A DNA stretch of 39,957 bases from Chloroflexota bacterium. GTDB taxonomy: Bacteria; Chloroflexota; Dehalococcoidia; Lucifugimonadales; G022566795. The stretch is from NCBI GenBank assembly GCA_022566795.1, contig JADFIF010000009.1:1-39957 (forward strand), given 5' to 3'. Under the pieces are notes generated by a model that worked only from the letters and a program-made list of their open reading frames with translations, did no database searches and was not told where the DNA came from. Position numbers and translations under genes: made by a program. Shown here piece after piece: positions 7,184 to 15,756 of the stretch. Each line of letters opens with the position of its first letter. Position 1 is the first letter of the stretch.

Positions 7184-8920
7184 ATGCGCACGCTAAGGCT
7201 GGCGCTGGCCCAGATCAACGTCACCGTCGGCGACCTGGAGGGCAACACCAGGAAGATCGTCGAGCACATCGAACGGGCGCGCTCGCTCAAAGCCGATCTG
7301 GTAGCCTTCCCCGAGCTTGCGGTCACGGGCTACCCCCCCGAAGACCTCCTCTTCAAACCGCAGTTCATCCACGACAATATCGCCCGAATGCGTGAGGTCA
7401 TCGCCGCCTCCACCGGCATCACGGTGGTCGTGGGATTCGTCGACTCCGATACTGACATCTACAACGCTGCGGCGATTGGATACGACGGGCGGCTCGTCGG
7501 GGTATATCGCAAGATGTACCTGCCCAACTACGGCGTGTTCGACGAGGACCGCTACTTCCAGGCGGGCACCGAAGCCCCGGTGTACGTCGTGGGTGGCACT
7601 CTCATTGGGGTCAACGTCTGCGAGGACATCTGGTACGCGACCGGCCCGACGGTCGTGCAGCGGGCAGCCGGCGCCGAGGTCATCGTCAACATCAACGGGT
7701 CGCCGTTTCACGCGGGCAAACGCGAGTTTCGCGACAAGATGCTGGCAACCCGAGCCGTCGACAACGGCGTCTTCGTGGCGTACCTGAACCTCGTGGGCGG
7801 CCAGGACGAGCTCGTCTTCGATGGGGCCAGCACCATCGTGGACCCGACAGGGCAGGTTATCGCTAGAGGCGCCCAGTTCGAGGAGGAGCTGATCGTCGCC
7901 GACCTGGAGGTCGAGACGGTCTTTCGCTCACGCCTTCGGGACGCCCGGCCCCGAAAGGAGAAGCCGGCGACCATCCCTGAGATCGCCGAGTCGAAAGTGG
8001 TGCCGGTCTCGGAGGCCGCGCCAAACTCGGACAGGCCTCCCGTTCCGCACCGCGAACCTCGGGAGCTCGACGGCGTCGAGGAGGTCTACGCCGCCCTGGT
8101 GACCGGCACACGGGACTACGTCTGCAAGTGCGGCTTCGAGAAGGCGGTGATCGCCCTTTCCGGCGGGATCGACTCGAGCCTGGTGGCGGCTGTGGCCGTC
8201 GACGCGCTGGGCAGCGAGAACGTCCTGGGCATCTCAATGCCGTCCCGCTTTTCGTCCGAGGGTAGCGTTCTCGACGCGGAAGCGCTGGCGGAGAACCTCG
8301 GCATCGAGCTGAGGACGATATCGATCGAGGACCCGTTCTCCGCGTACCTCGACGCCTTAGGGCCGCATTTTGAGCACACCGACTGGGACACAGCCGAGGA
8401 GAATCTTCAGTCGCGTACCCGAGGCAACCTGGTGATGGCGCTGTCCAACAAGTTCGGCTGGATGGTGCTGACGACGGGCAACAAGAGCGAGATGGCCACG
8501 GGCTACGCGACCATCTACGGCGACATGGCGGGCGGCTTCGCGGTCATCAAGGACGTGCCCAAGACGCTGGTGTACGAGCTAGCAGCGTACCGCAACGGGC
8601 TGCAGCCGAAGCCGATCATACCCCAAGCCATTCTCGAAAAACCGCCCAGCGCCGAGCTGCGGCCGGACCAGAAGGATGAGGACAGCCTGCCGCCATACTC
8701 GACGCTCGACCCCATCCTGCAGGCCTACGTCGAGGACGATCGCAGCTTCGACGAGATCGTGGCCATGGGCTTCGACGAGGCGGTCGTGAAGCAGACCATC
8801 GGCCTGGTGGACCGCAGCGAGTACAAGCGTCGCCAGTCGCCCCCCGGCATCAAGATCACGCCGCGCAACTTCGGCCGCGACCGCCGCATGCCGATCGCGA
8901 ACCGCTACCGGCCGTTTTAG
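7184..8920 (+). CDS. nadE: Glutamine-dependent NAD(+) synthetase
   Basis: Converts nicotinate adenine dinucleotide to NAD using ATP and glutamine-derived ammonia. Residues 1-270 form a nitrilase-type glutaminase: Glu in AFPELAVTGYPPEDL, Lys in YRKMYLPNYGVFDE and Cys in GVNVCEDIWY. The C-terminal half is the NAD synthase domain, with the pyrophosphatase loop ALSGGIDSSLVAA and the TTGNKSEMATGYATIYGD substrate block. The track start at 7064 adds 40 residues unlike the family. ATG 7184 (MRTLRLALAQIN) is preferred because it matches nitrilase N-termini and has GGAGG 5 nt upstream. The protein of 578 residues is usual for the glutamine-dependent form. It probably shares a transcript with the SIS gene. 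Confidence 0.95.
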   Translation: MRTLRLALAQINVTVGDLEGNTRKIVEHIERARSLKADLVAFPELAVTGYPPEDLLFKPQFIHDNIARMREVIAASTGITVVVGFVDSDTDIYNAAAIGYDGRLVGVYRKMYLPNYGVFDEDRYFQAGTEAPVYVVGGTLIGVNVCEDIWYATGPTVVQRAAGAEVIVNINGSPFHAGKREFRDKMLATRAVDNGVFVAYLNLVGGQDELVFDGASTIVDPTGQVIARGAQFEEELIVADLEVETVFRSRLRDARPRKEKPATIPEIAESKVVPVSEAAPNSDRPPVPHREPRELDGVEEVYAALVTGTRDYVCKCGFEKAVIALSGGIDSSLVAAVAVDALGSENVLGISMPSRFSSEGSVLDAEALAENLGIELRTISIEDPFSAYLDALGPHFEHTDWDTAEENLQSRTRGNLVMALSNKFGWMVLTTGNKSEMATGYATIYGDMAGGFAVIKDVPKTLVYELAAYRNGLQPKPIIPQAILEKPPSAELRPDQKDEDSLPPYSTLDPILQAYVEDDRSFDEIVAMGFDEAVVKQTIGLVDRSEYKRRQSPPGIKITPRNFGRDRRMPIANRYRPF

Positions 8921-8924
8921 GGGC

Positions 8925-8951
8925 GGCGCTGGCTAGAGCAGCTCCAGCGCC
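8925..8951 (+). terminator. Hairpin after nadE
   Basis: GGCGCTGG and CCAGCGCC form a perfect 8-bp stem with an 11-nt loop, starting 5 nt after the nadE stop. There is no following T-run, so an intrinsic terminator is possible but not certain. Confidence 0.45.
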
Positions 8952-9110
8952 TCGCGGGGGGATAGCACCTTGAGTTGAGATTGCCCTTCCCCGGCGAGGG
9001 GCTGGGCGAAGTGCGCCCTTTCGCAACTCTCTAAGGCGTGCAAGGGCCAGAACGACGATGAAGCGCGCTAGCTCGCGCTGAACGCGTACCGGGGGCTGGG
9101 GAGATGATGA

Positions 9111-9140
9111 TTGACCCGTATCCAGAGGCGAGCATATACT
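9111..9140 (+). promoter_or_regulatory. Sigma-70-like promoter for the HAD gene
   Basis: TTGACC (9111-9116), an 18-nt spacer and TATACT (9135-9140). Transcription would start near 9147, giving a leader of about 250 nt before the HAD gene. The leader contains a CCGGTC/GACCGG hairpin near 9187-9205. Confidence 0.6.
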
Positions 9141-9397
9141 CTCAACATCCCAGTGGACTAGGCAAGGATGAGTTGACATGGGAAGCTCCGGTCAGCTCAC
9201 GACCGGCCACTCAAGGGACATCCGCATCCCGGGCGCCCCAAACCGCTCGAGTGCCGGTGGACGTACAGGCCCAGGGCAAACTCGAGGCGCTAGAGTCTGC
9301 GGGACGCGGGGTCACGAGAGTAACGCCAAGCGCAGAAGTTCCGGCTGCAATCGAGCGACTGGCCGCCAAGATGGCGTAGACAGGTAAAGAGGCCCTC

Positions 9398-10147
9398 ATG
9401 ATTAAGGCTATCGTGTTCGATTTGGATGGCACGCTTGTGCAGTCGGAGAAGCTGAAGGCGCAATCCTACGCCATCGCGGTGCAGCGATTACGAGGACTGC
9501 CCGAACCCGACCCGAAGGCCATCGAAGCCTACCGGGATATCGTCGGGGCCTCCCGCGATGTCGCCTCGCGCCACATCGTCGAGAAGCTCGACCTGGAGGA
9601 GGATCTCACTCCTCTCATGCCGCAGTACGACGCGTCCAAGCCATGGCAGGTCCTCACCAGCATGCGCAAGTCGATATACGACGATATGGTGTCCGATCCG
9701 CAGGTCATCCGCGACAACCAATGGCCGCACACGATCGGTCTGTTGCGTGTAGCCAGAGAGACGTACTGCCGGACCGGCCTCGCCACGATGTCGTACCGGC
9801 AAGAGGCACTCCACGTGCTGCGGGCGCTGGACCTGGAGGAAACCCTGGACCTGGTACTCACTCGCGAGGATGTCCAGCGGCCAAAGCCGGACCCAGAGAT
9901 CTACCTGCTGGCCGCCGAGAAGCTCGGCGTGCCCCCCGAGGAGTGCATGGCGCTGGAGGACTCGCCCAACGGAGTCAAGTCCGCCGTGGACGCCGGGATG
10001 AACGTGATCGCGGTGGCCACACCGTTTACCATCGCCGGTGTTCACGCAAGCGAGGTGCTGGACCACGCCTGGGTCGTGCACGAGCCGGAGGAGCTGCCTG
10101 ACGTGCTCAGACAGCGAATCGAAGAGCACAACCGGACAATGCACTAG
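9398..10147 (+). CDS. HAD-superfamily phosphatase / phosphoglucomutase-like hydrolase
   Basis: Cytoplasmic haloacid-dehalogenase-type enzyme acting on a small phosphorylated metabolite. Motif I is VFDLDGTLVQSE (nucleophile and acid/base Asp), motif II the Thr/Ser of GLATMSYR, motif III the Lys in RPKPDPEIYLLA, and motif IV EDSPNGVKSAVDAG. The alpha-helical cap sits between motif I and residue about 100, as in the beta-phosphoglucomutase / phosphoglycolate phosphatase subgroup. The length is 249 residues. The start is supported by GAGG about 5 nt before the ATG. The stop abuts the stop of the convergent kinase gene with no spacer. The substrate cannot be named. Confidence 0.88.
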   Translation: MIKAIVFDLDGTLVQSEKLKAQSYAIAVQRLRGLPEPDPKAIEAYRDIVGASRDVASRHIVEKLDLEEDLTPLMPQYDASKPWQVLTSMRKSIYDDMVSDPQVIRDNQWPHTIGLLRVARETYCRTGLATMSYRQEALHVLRALDLEETLDLVLTREDVQRPKPDPEIYLLAAEKLGVPPEECMALEDSPNGVKSAVDAGMNVIAVATPFTIAGVHASEVLDHAWVVHEPEELPDVLRQRIEEHNRTMH

Positions 10148-11521
10148 TCAAGCGTCGGACAGCGCTCTCAGCATCCCACGCAGGAACCCGGCAGGGCTCC
10201 AGGAATGCCAGGTCGCCTCGAGGCTGCGAAGCAGGTACTGATAGCTGATGGCCTGGTGAAGCCAGCCGAGGGGCTCGGCCAGCGCCCAGGCCTCTCGAAG
10301 CCTGTCCATCGGCTCGTAAGCCGACCACTCGCCCAGGTACGCCTCGATCAGGCGCTCGCGCGCAGACGGCACGTCCGGAAGCCGCTCTCCATGACCCGGG
10401 TTCTCGATGAGAAGGGTTACAAGATCGAAGAACGGATGGGCGACACACGCGTCGGTCCAGTCGAAGAACACGCAGCGTCCATCCACAAGTGCGACGTTGC
10501 CCGCGTTGAGGTCGCCATGCACGAGGGTCTGAGGGACCGCGAGCTCGCCCAGTCGAGCGCACATGGCCTTCAGGTCCGGTGCTAGGGCTCGGACCCGCGT
10601 GATCTCACTGGCATCCAGGCCCGAGAGGGCATCCGCATCTTGCATGAGACCGTCGATCTGCGCCGGCATCACGTGGAGGCGACGGTCGAGACAGCCGGAC
10701 GACAGCAACCGGCCGAGATGGGCTGCTGACTCCACCTGGAGCCTTGCGAAGCTCTCGATCGCGCCTTCCCAGACCCGGATGTCGGGGGTCCGCACGAGCA
10801 GGTCATCACCGAAGTCCGAAAGCAGCATCCACCGGCGTTGCGGCTCGACGGCGAGCGGTGGCGGGACCATGCCGGGAAATAGTCCGGCCAGTGCGCTGGT
10901 CGCCGCAGGCTCATCGGCGAACAGCGGAGAGCGGCACGCCTCCTTGAAGAACAGCATTCCCTGGTCTGTCGGCACCTCAAGTATGGCCGAAAGCCCCCAC
11001 ACCTTCCGCTGCCGGATGTCTCCGGTGCGCCGATAGCCGAGTATTTCGACCTGGCTCGATATCCAGTCGACGGCTTCGGCGTGCCAGCCAGCGCGAGACC
11101 AAGGCGGGCGCCGCTCGGGGATATCTCCACTTTCGGCTTCGGCCAGATGCTGAACAAGAGGCGCGCGGTGCTCGGGGAAGGACATTGCCAGTCGTTCGAG
11201 CTCCTCACGGCCGACCCAGCTCCAACCGTCGGGCAGGTCCAGGAACGAGCTGCTGACCTCCAGAGAATAGACGGCGTCGACTGTCAGGGCGGACTCGCTT
11301 GTGCGGGCGTGGAGGCAGTCCAGGACGGTGGCGTCGATGCCAAGCTCTCGGCGGGCGCCTTCACGAACGTGGGCTACAAGAGACGGCTCGTGGCGTCCAT
11401 CGAGGCTCAGGACCGGGAGAGCCCATCCAGCGTCGGTCGAGCGCATCAGCACTCGGGGCTCGGAGCTATGAGTGACTACCAGGTGGGAAGTCGTACGCCA
11501 CTGTTGGCTGGTATCTGGCAT
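10148..11521 (-). CDS. Nudix-like / aminoglycoside-phosphotransferase-like fusion protein
   Basis: A 457-residue protein with two parts. Residues 1-130 resemble a Nudix domain in order and hydrophobic pattern (ending in WSWVGREELERLAM), but the Nudix box is degenerate: the expected REUxEExGU reads EGARRELGI, so hydrolase activity is doubtful. Residues about 170-457 form an APH/choline-kinase-type phosphotransferase: FFKEA carries the likely ATP-binding Lys, LVHGDLNAGNV is the catalytic HGDxxxxN loop, and FFDWTDA supplies the metal-binding Asp. Such kinases phosphorylate small molecules; antibiotic resistance should not be assumed. It follows the amidohydrolase gene by 32 nt, so co-transcription is likely. 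No clear Shine-Dalgarno sequence was seen. Confidence 0.8.
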   Translation of the reverse strand: MPDTSQQWRTTSHLVVTHSSEPRVLMRSTDAGWALPVLSLDGRHEPSLVAHVREGARRELGIDATVLDCLHARTSESALTVDAVYSLEVSSSFLDLPDGWSWVGREELERLAMSFPEHRAPLVQHLAEAESGDIPERRPPWSRAGWHAEAVDWISSQVEILGYRRTGDIRQRKVWGLSAILEVPTDQGMLFFKEACRSPLFADEPAATSALAGLFPGMVPPPLAVEPQRRWMLLSDFGDDLLVRTPDIRVWEGAIESFARLQVESAAHLGRLLSSGCLDRRLHVMPAQIDGLMQDADALSGLDASEITRVRALAPDLKAMCARLGELAVPQTLVHGDLNAGNVALVDGRCVFFDWTDACVAHPFFDLVTLLIENPGHGERLPDVPSARERLIEAYLGEWSAYEPMDRLREAWALAEPLGWLHQAISYQYLLRSLEATWHSWSPAGFLRGMLRALSDA

Positions 11522-11553
11522 CGGCAGAGGCGCCGGAGTTGCGATGCCCCGGA

Positions 11554-12972
11554 CTAGGCGTACAGCTTGCTTTTGCTCAGATCGACGGTCTCGAAGGGCA
11601 GGCCGCTGGCCTCGGCAACCCGCTCGCCCTCCCGCGTAACCAGCAGCGTGCCGCCCGAGCCAACGGAGCGGCCATCCACCATGATGGGCTTGCCGGCTAC
11701 CAGGCTCATTGCGGGTGCGTTTTTGGCCGGGTCCAGCACGGTCACGTCGGCGTCGGCGCCCGGCGAGAAGTGTCCCTTGTTCAACAGGCCCAGCATCCGT
11801 GAGGGGTTCCAGGAGAGTTTCGTTGCCATCTCCAGCGGGCTCAGAGCGCCGAACTGGACCAGCGCCATCGTGCTCTGTATTGCAACGTTCCGCGGATGCG
11901 ACCCTCCGTCCGTGCTGACGGCGTCGACGATAAAATCGCCGTCGGCGTTCTTGGCGGTGACGAGCCGGAAGGCCGAGTCGGGCAGGTTCACGGGAAAACT
12001 CATGCCCACGTTGGTTCGGGTCTCGTCGAATATCTTCAGGGCGTCGGCTCTTTTTACGTACACGACCTCGTCACCCTTCTGAGCCACCACAGAGGCGTAG
12101 CCGTCCATGATGGCTCGCCTCATCCCGTCGATATCGGCGGAGTAGCCTCTGAGGCGCAGGCAGTTCCTAGGGACGTCCGCCATCACGGCGCCATCTTTAT
12201 CGCAACGGCCGCTGGTCCCGTTGGGCACCGCATGGTAAGCCTCCGAGTTGAGCTGCCCGCGCATGCTCTCCAGAATGCTCAGGGCTTCGTCGCACTCCGC
12301 CGGCGCATCCGCCACGAGGCCCCGACAGTACGAGTTCACATGGCACACGTGCAGACGGCCGTCGCCGACGAGCTTCGGGACCTCTCGCAGCCCGCCGAGG
12401 TGGCTGCCGGACTCGGTGGTCCCCAGGTGAAAGCCGACGTAGGCCTGCTGCTCGTTGCATGCCCGGATGATATTCGAGGTGGTCTCGGGTGAAAACGGAT
12501 GATATCCCCCGAGCAGCTTGACGCCGAGGCAGCCTTGTCGAAGCGCCCCCAGCACGATGTCCTTGATCGCCGGAGCCGACGGCTCATCGCTCGGGATGGT
12601 CGCGCCGGGAATAAGCGCGAACACTCCGGCCACGTTCAGTCCGGCGCCTCTACGCTTGATGCCGTCGATCAGCGTGGGGCCGGAGCCTCCCATGTCGAGC
12701 ACAGTCGTGGTACCCGCCCGCGCGAGCATCCCGTAGCCGATAGCCGGGTCCCAGTTCCGGGCAAGCCCCGCCACGTGGGCGTGAGTATCTATCTGGCCCG
12801 GCATGACCCACTTTCCTTCGACGTCGACGACCTCGCTGGCCCGGGCCGGGTCGAGCTCGGGACATACCCGCTCGATCTTGCCGGCAACGATGGCCAGGTC
12901 CGCCACCTCTTCGCAACCGTTGGCCGGGTCCAAGATGGTCCCGCCCTTTAGGATCACGTCGTACTTAGGCAT
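11554..12972 (-). CDS. Metal-dependent amidohydrolase (dihydroorotase / aminoacylase-like)
   Basis: Amidohydrolase-superfamily enzyme hydrolysing a C-N bond; substrate unknown. N-terminal composite-sheet motif ILKGGTILDPANG; metal-binding HxH in MPGQIDTHAHVAGL; possible bridging Lys in GVKLLGGYHP; further His in HVCHVNSYCRG; and the catalytic Asp probably in VDAVSTDGGSHP. The C-terminus returns to the small beta sheet (PGADADVTVLDPAKNA). The track start at 13140 adds 56 residues of basic low-quality sequence; ATG 12972 (MPKYDVILKGG) gives 471 residues and matches the fold start, though its Shine-Dalgarno sequence is weak. It is followed at 32 nt by the kinase fusion gene, suggesting a two-gene unit, and is divergent from the LLM oxidoreductase. 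Confidence 0.85.
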   Translation of the reverse strand: MPKYDVILKGGTILDPANGCEEVADLAIVAGKIERVCPELDPARASEVVDVEGKWVMPGQIDTHAHVAGLARNWDPAIGYGMLARAGTTTVLDMGGSGPTLIDGIKRRGAGLNVAGVFALIPGATIPSDEPSAPAIKDIVLGALRQGCLGVKLLGGYHPFSPETTSNIIRACNEQQAYVGFHLGTTESGSHLGGLREVPKLVGDGRLHVCHVNSYCRGLVADAPAECDEALSILESMRGQLNSEAYHAVPNGTSGRCDKDGAVMADVPRNCLRLRGYSADIDGMRRAIMDGYASVVAQKGDEVVYVKRADALKIFDETRTNVGMSFPVNLPDSAFRLVTAKNADGDFIVDAVSTDGGSHPRNVAIQSTMALVQFGALSPLEMATKLSWNPSRMLGLLNKGHFSPGADADVTVLDPAKNAPAMSLVAGKPIMVDGRSVGSGGTLLVTREGERVAEASGLPFETVDLSKSKLYA

Positions 12973-13064
12973 CCAGACTTCGCTCGCGCTGGCGGTTGGT
13001 ACTTCGGGCAGACGAAACGGGCGCGCATGGTGCGCCAAAGGTCTGTGTGAACCTCCGCCGCGTC

Positions 13065-13095
13065 CGACGCTATATAGTACACTATGCTCCGGCGT
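13065..13095. promoter_or_regulatory. AT-rich divergent promoter spot
   Basis: CTATATAGTACACTATG is an AT-rich island in a GC-rich gap between the divergent amidohydrolase and LLM genes. It offers -10-like hexamers on both strands and a near-palindrome (ATAGTACACTAT). The -35 boxes are weak in either direction. Confidence 0.35.
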
Positions 13096-13200
13096 GTGGC
13101 TAAATGCGCTGGGCCGGCGCGAGGGCCTTTTGATTGTCATGCTCTCCCGCCCGATGCACTTTGAAAAGGCCCTAGGGCCAGCCAGACGGAGGTAACGCAG

Positions 13201-14073
13201 ATGCGACTAGGTGTGGTCTTCCCCCAGACCGAGATAGGCTCAGACCCGATTGCGGCTCGCGACTACGCGCAGGCCGCAGAGTCGCTGGGTTACGACCATC
13301 TGCTGGCCTTCGATCACGTGCTGGGCGCGAACGCCGAAAGCAGGCCGGGCTGGAGTGGGGCCTACAGCCACACCGACTCCTTCCTGGAGCCCTTCGTGCT
13401 TTTCGCCCACCTGGCCGCGCTTACAGAGCGTCTGGAGCTCGTCGCTGGCGTGATCATCCTGCCGCAGCGTCAGACGACGCTGGTCGCCAAGCAGACCGCG
13501 ACGCTGGATGTGCTCAGCGGTGGTCGGCTCCGCCTCGGCGTGGGCATAGGCTGGAACACCGTCGAGTACGAGGCGCTTGGCCAGAACTTCAACAACCGCG
13601 GCCTCCGCTCGGAGGAGCAGGTAGAGGTCTTGCGGAGGTTGTGGACGCAGGAGCTCGTCAGCTACGAGGGACGCTGGCACAAGATCACGGACGCGGGACT
13701 GAATCCGCTGCCTGTTCAGCGCCCCATACCGGTCTGGTTCGGAGGAAGGGCCGAACCCGTGCTCCGCCGCGTGGCCCGCATGGGGGACGGCTGGTTTCCG
13801 CTGTTCCGGCCCGACGCGGAAGGCGTCGCAATGGTCGAGAGGATGAAGGGCTACGCACGGGATGCCGGCCGGGACCCGGCCGACATCGGCATCGAAAGCT
13901 GGGTGTCCATCGGCGACCGGAAGCCGGAGGATTGGCTCGCCGATGCTGAGGCGTGGAAGGCCGCCGGCGCCACACACATCTCCATCAACACCATGCGGGC
14001 CGGCCTCTCGTCGCCCGACGCCCACATCGACGCCATCCGCCGCTTCAAGGAGGTGGCGGGAAGTCTGGTGTAG
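13201..14073 (+). CDS. Luciferase-like (LLM class) F420-dependent oxidoreductase
   Basis: TIM-barrel flavin or F420-dependent oxidoreductase of the luciferase-like superfamily. Typical blocks: DYAQAAESLGYDHLLAFDHV, LAALTERLELVAGVIILPQR, LDVLSGGRLRLGVGIGWN (a phosphate/cofactor-binding region), FNNRGLRSEEQVEVLRRLWT and PVWFGGRAEPVLRRVARMGDGW. At 290 residues it matches the short F420-type subfamily rather than FMN-dependent alkane monooxygenases; F420 use is inferred from similarity. ATG 13201 has GGAGGT about 9 nt upstream. It precedes the gcv operon by 64 nt and may be co-transcribed, though no metabolic link to glycine cleavage is evident. Confidence 0.88.
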   Translation: MRLGVVFPQTEIGSDPIAARDYAQAAESLGYDHLLAFDHVLGANAESRPGWSGAYSHTDSFLEPFVLFAHLAALTERLELVAGVIILPQRQTTLVAKQTATLDVLSGGRLRLGVGIGWNTVEYEALGQNFNNRGLRSEEQVEVLRRLWTQELVSYEGRWHKITDAGLNPLPVQRPIPVWFGGRAEPVLRRVARMGDGWFPLFRPDAEGVAMVERMKGYARDAGRDPADIGIESWVSIGDRKPEDWLADAEAWKAAGATHISINTMRAGLSSPDAHIDAIRRFKEVAGSLV

Positions 14074-14137
14074 GACGCCATGCCAACTCGGCGGGCACCA
14101 TCGCAAAAGAAACTATTACCAGCAGCAGGAGTTGTGA

Positions 14138-15241
14138 TTGACGGTCTCTGATGAGCTCAGACGAACGCCGCTGTTTGAGACCCACGTGTCGCTGGGCGGA
14201 CGAATGGTCCCGTTCGCTGGCTGGGAGATGCCCATCCAGTACTCGAGCATTCTCGAGGAGGCGCGCGCCGTCCGCTCCAAGGCCGGACTGTTCGACGTGT
14301 CGCACATGGGCAGGGTCGACTTTCGAGGGGCAGACGCCGCAAGCGTCTTGGACCGCAGCCTGAGCGTCAGCGTGCCCGGCCTCCGCATCGGACGCGCCAG
14401 GTACAACATCATCTGCGACGAGGCCGGCGGCATCATCGACGACTGCATCGTCTATCGCCGTGACGAGCAGCGCTTCCTCCTCATACCGAACTCCGCCAAT
14501 ACTGGCGCGGTGCTCGAGTGGGTCTCGCGGTGGGTGTCGAGCGCCGACGATGTCCAGATCGATGAGGTCACCACCGACCTGGCGATGATCGCCCACCAGG
14601 GGCCGGAGGCGGCGTCGATGCTCTCCGACCTGACGCCCGCAGACATCGCGTCGATGAGGCCCTTCGCGGCAGTTGAGACAGAGGTCGGCGGCGTTCCGAC
14701 GCTCCTCGCTCGAACAGGCTACACCGGTGAGGACGGATTCGAGCTGATCCTGCCGAGCGATGCAGCGCCCGATATCTGGCGGGCGCTGATGGACCGAGGA
14801 GCTGTCCCGTGCGGTCTGGGCGCCAGGGACGTCCTAAGGCTGGAAGCTGGACTGCTGCTGCACGGCAATGACATGGACAGGTCGACAAATCCGTACGAGG
14901 CGGGGCTCGAACGGTTCGTGAATCCAGACCGGGAAGGCTACACCGCGGGCGAGGCGCTTCGACGCGCACGAGACGACGGCGTGAGCAGACGGATGGTTGG
15001 GTTCAACATGGTAGGCCGCGGTATTGCCCGCCACGGATATGCCATCACCCACGGGTCTGAGCAGATTGGCGAGGTCACCAGCGGAAGCCACTCGCCTACC
15101 CTTGACAGGAGTATTGGATTGGGCTATGTTCCTACCGGTTTTTCGGCCGAAGGATCACGCGTTCAGATCGACGTGCGGGGCCGTTCCGTAGAGGCTGAAG
15201 TGACCGCCCTCCCATTCTACTCACGGAAACGGAGCGCATGA
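14138..15241 (+). CDS. gcvT: Glycine cleavage system T protein (aminomethyltransferase)
   Basis: Transfers the methylene group from the aminomethyl-lipoyl arm of GcvH to tetrahydrofolate, releasing ammonia. Conserved features: MVPFAGWEMPIQYSS near the N-terminus, KAGLFDVSHMGR, GYTGEDGFELILPS, GLGARDVLRLEAGLLLHGND (folate-binding Asp in GARD) and a C-terminal barrel with GEVTSGSHSPTL. The length of 367 residues is normal. The start is TTG with AGGAG 6 nt upstream. It is the first gene of gcvT-gcvH-gcvPA-gcvPB and overlaps gcvH by 4 nt (ATGA). The gap before it is too short for a full glycine riboswitch. Confidence 0.95.
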   Translation: MTVSDELRRTPLFETHVSLGGRMVPFAGWEMPIQYSSILEEARAVRSKAGLFDVSHMGRVDFRGADAASVLDRSLSVSVPGLRIGRARYNIICDEAGGIIDDCIVYRRDEQRFLLIPNSANTGAVLEWVSRWVSSADDVQIDEVTTDLAMIAHQGPEAASMLSDLTPADIASMRPFAAVETEVGGVPTLLARTGYTGEDGFELILPSDAAPDIWRALMDRGAVPCGLGARDVLRLEAGLLLHGNDMDRSTNPYEAGLERFVNPDREGYTAGEALRRARDDGVSRRMVGFNMVGRGIARHGYAITHGSEQIGEVTSGSHSPTLDRSIGLGYVPTGFSAEGSRVQIDVRGRSVEAEVTALPFYSRKRSA

Positions 15242-15624
15242 ATCCACCTGAGCTAAGGTACTCGAAGGAGCACGAGTGGCTGCGCGTAGAATCGGACGGC
15301 ACAGCCGTCCTGGGGATCACGGACTTCGCGGCCGAGAGCCTCGGAGATGTCGTCTTCGTCGAGCTACCCGACGTCGGTTCGGAGCTTGGCCAGTCTGAGA
15401 AGATGGGCGAGATAGAGTCCGTGAAGGCCGTCTCGGACCTATACTCACCCGTCGCAGGACGCGTCATCGAACGAAACGAAAGGCTCATCGACAACCCGGA
15501 GCTCGTCAACTCCGGCCCCTTCGACTCCGGCTGGATGCTCAAGGTGGAGCTCAGCGATGCGTCCCAGCTAGACCAGCTCATGAGCGCCGAGGAGTACGAG
15601 TCGTTCCTGGAATCGCAGGAGTAG
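15238..15624 (+). CDS. gcvH: Glycine cleavage system H protein
   Basis: Lipoyl carrier that shuttles the aminomethyl group between the P, T and L proteins. The 128-residue length is typical. The lipoylated Lys lies in EIESVKAVSDLYSPVAG, flanked by the usual Glu and Ser-x-Pro context. The N-terminus (RYSKEHEWLRVE) and GITDFAAESLGDVVFVELPDVG are classical H-protein blocks. ATG overlaps the gcvT stop (ATGA), implying translational coupling. The lipoylation enzymes and the L protein are not in the window. Confidence 0.97.
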   Translation: MNPPELRYSKEHEWLRVESDGTAVLGITDFAAESLGDVVFVELPDVGSELGQSEKMGEIESVKAVSDLYSPVAGRVIERNERLIDNPELVNSGPFDSGWMLKVELSDASQLDQLMSAEEYESFLESQE

Positions 15625-15756
15625 TGGGATCGCTCCGGTGATCTTTGGGGGGGTTGGGGCGGCGGCTGCGTCCGATACATCGTCTTTCGCGACCTTACCC
15701 AAGCCCACGTCATGCGCCTGCATCTTGGGCGCTGTCGTTCAGCGCGAGAAGCCCTG

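Larger units (their letters stand above)
8921..9397. other. Gene-poor gap between nadE and HAD gene
   Basis: This 477-nt stretch holds the nadE hairpin, a short GC-rich repeat-like segment (about 8975-9030), a good plus-strand promoter at 9111-9140 and a long leader. ORF 9104-9379 crosses the promoter. Its last 35 residues (KLEALESAGRGVTRVTPSAE onward) faintly resemble the C-terminal tail of CoA-ligase alpha subunits, but the rest does not look like protein. I do not call a gene here. Confidence 0.5.

Noticed and set aside
12973-13140. 56-residue N-terminal extension of the amidohydrolase in the track
   Set aside because: Low-quality basic sequence spanning the promoter island; the fold begins at MPKYDVILKGG.
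14074-14137. Glycine riboswitch before gcvT
   Set aside because: Only 64 nt are available between the LLM gene and gcvT, with no aptamer-like pairing.
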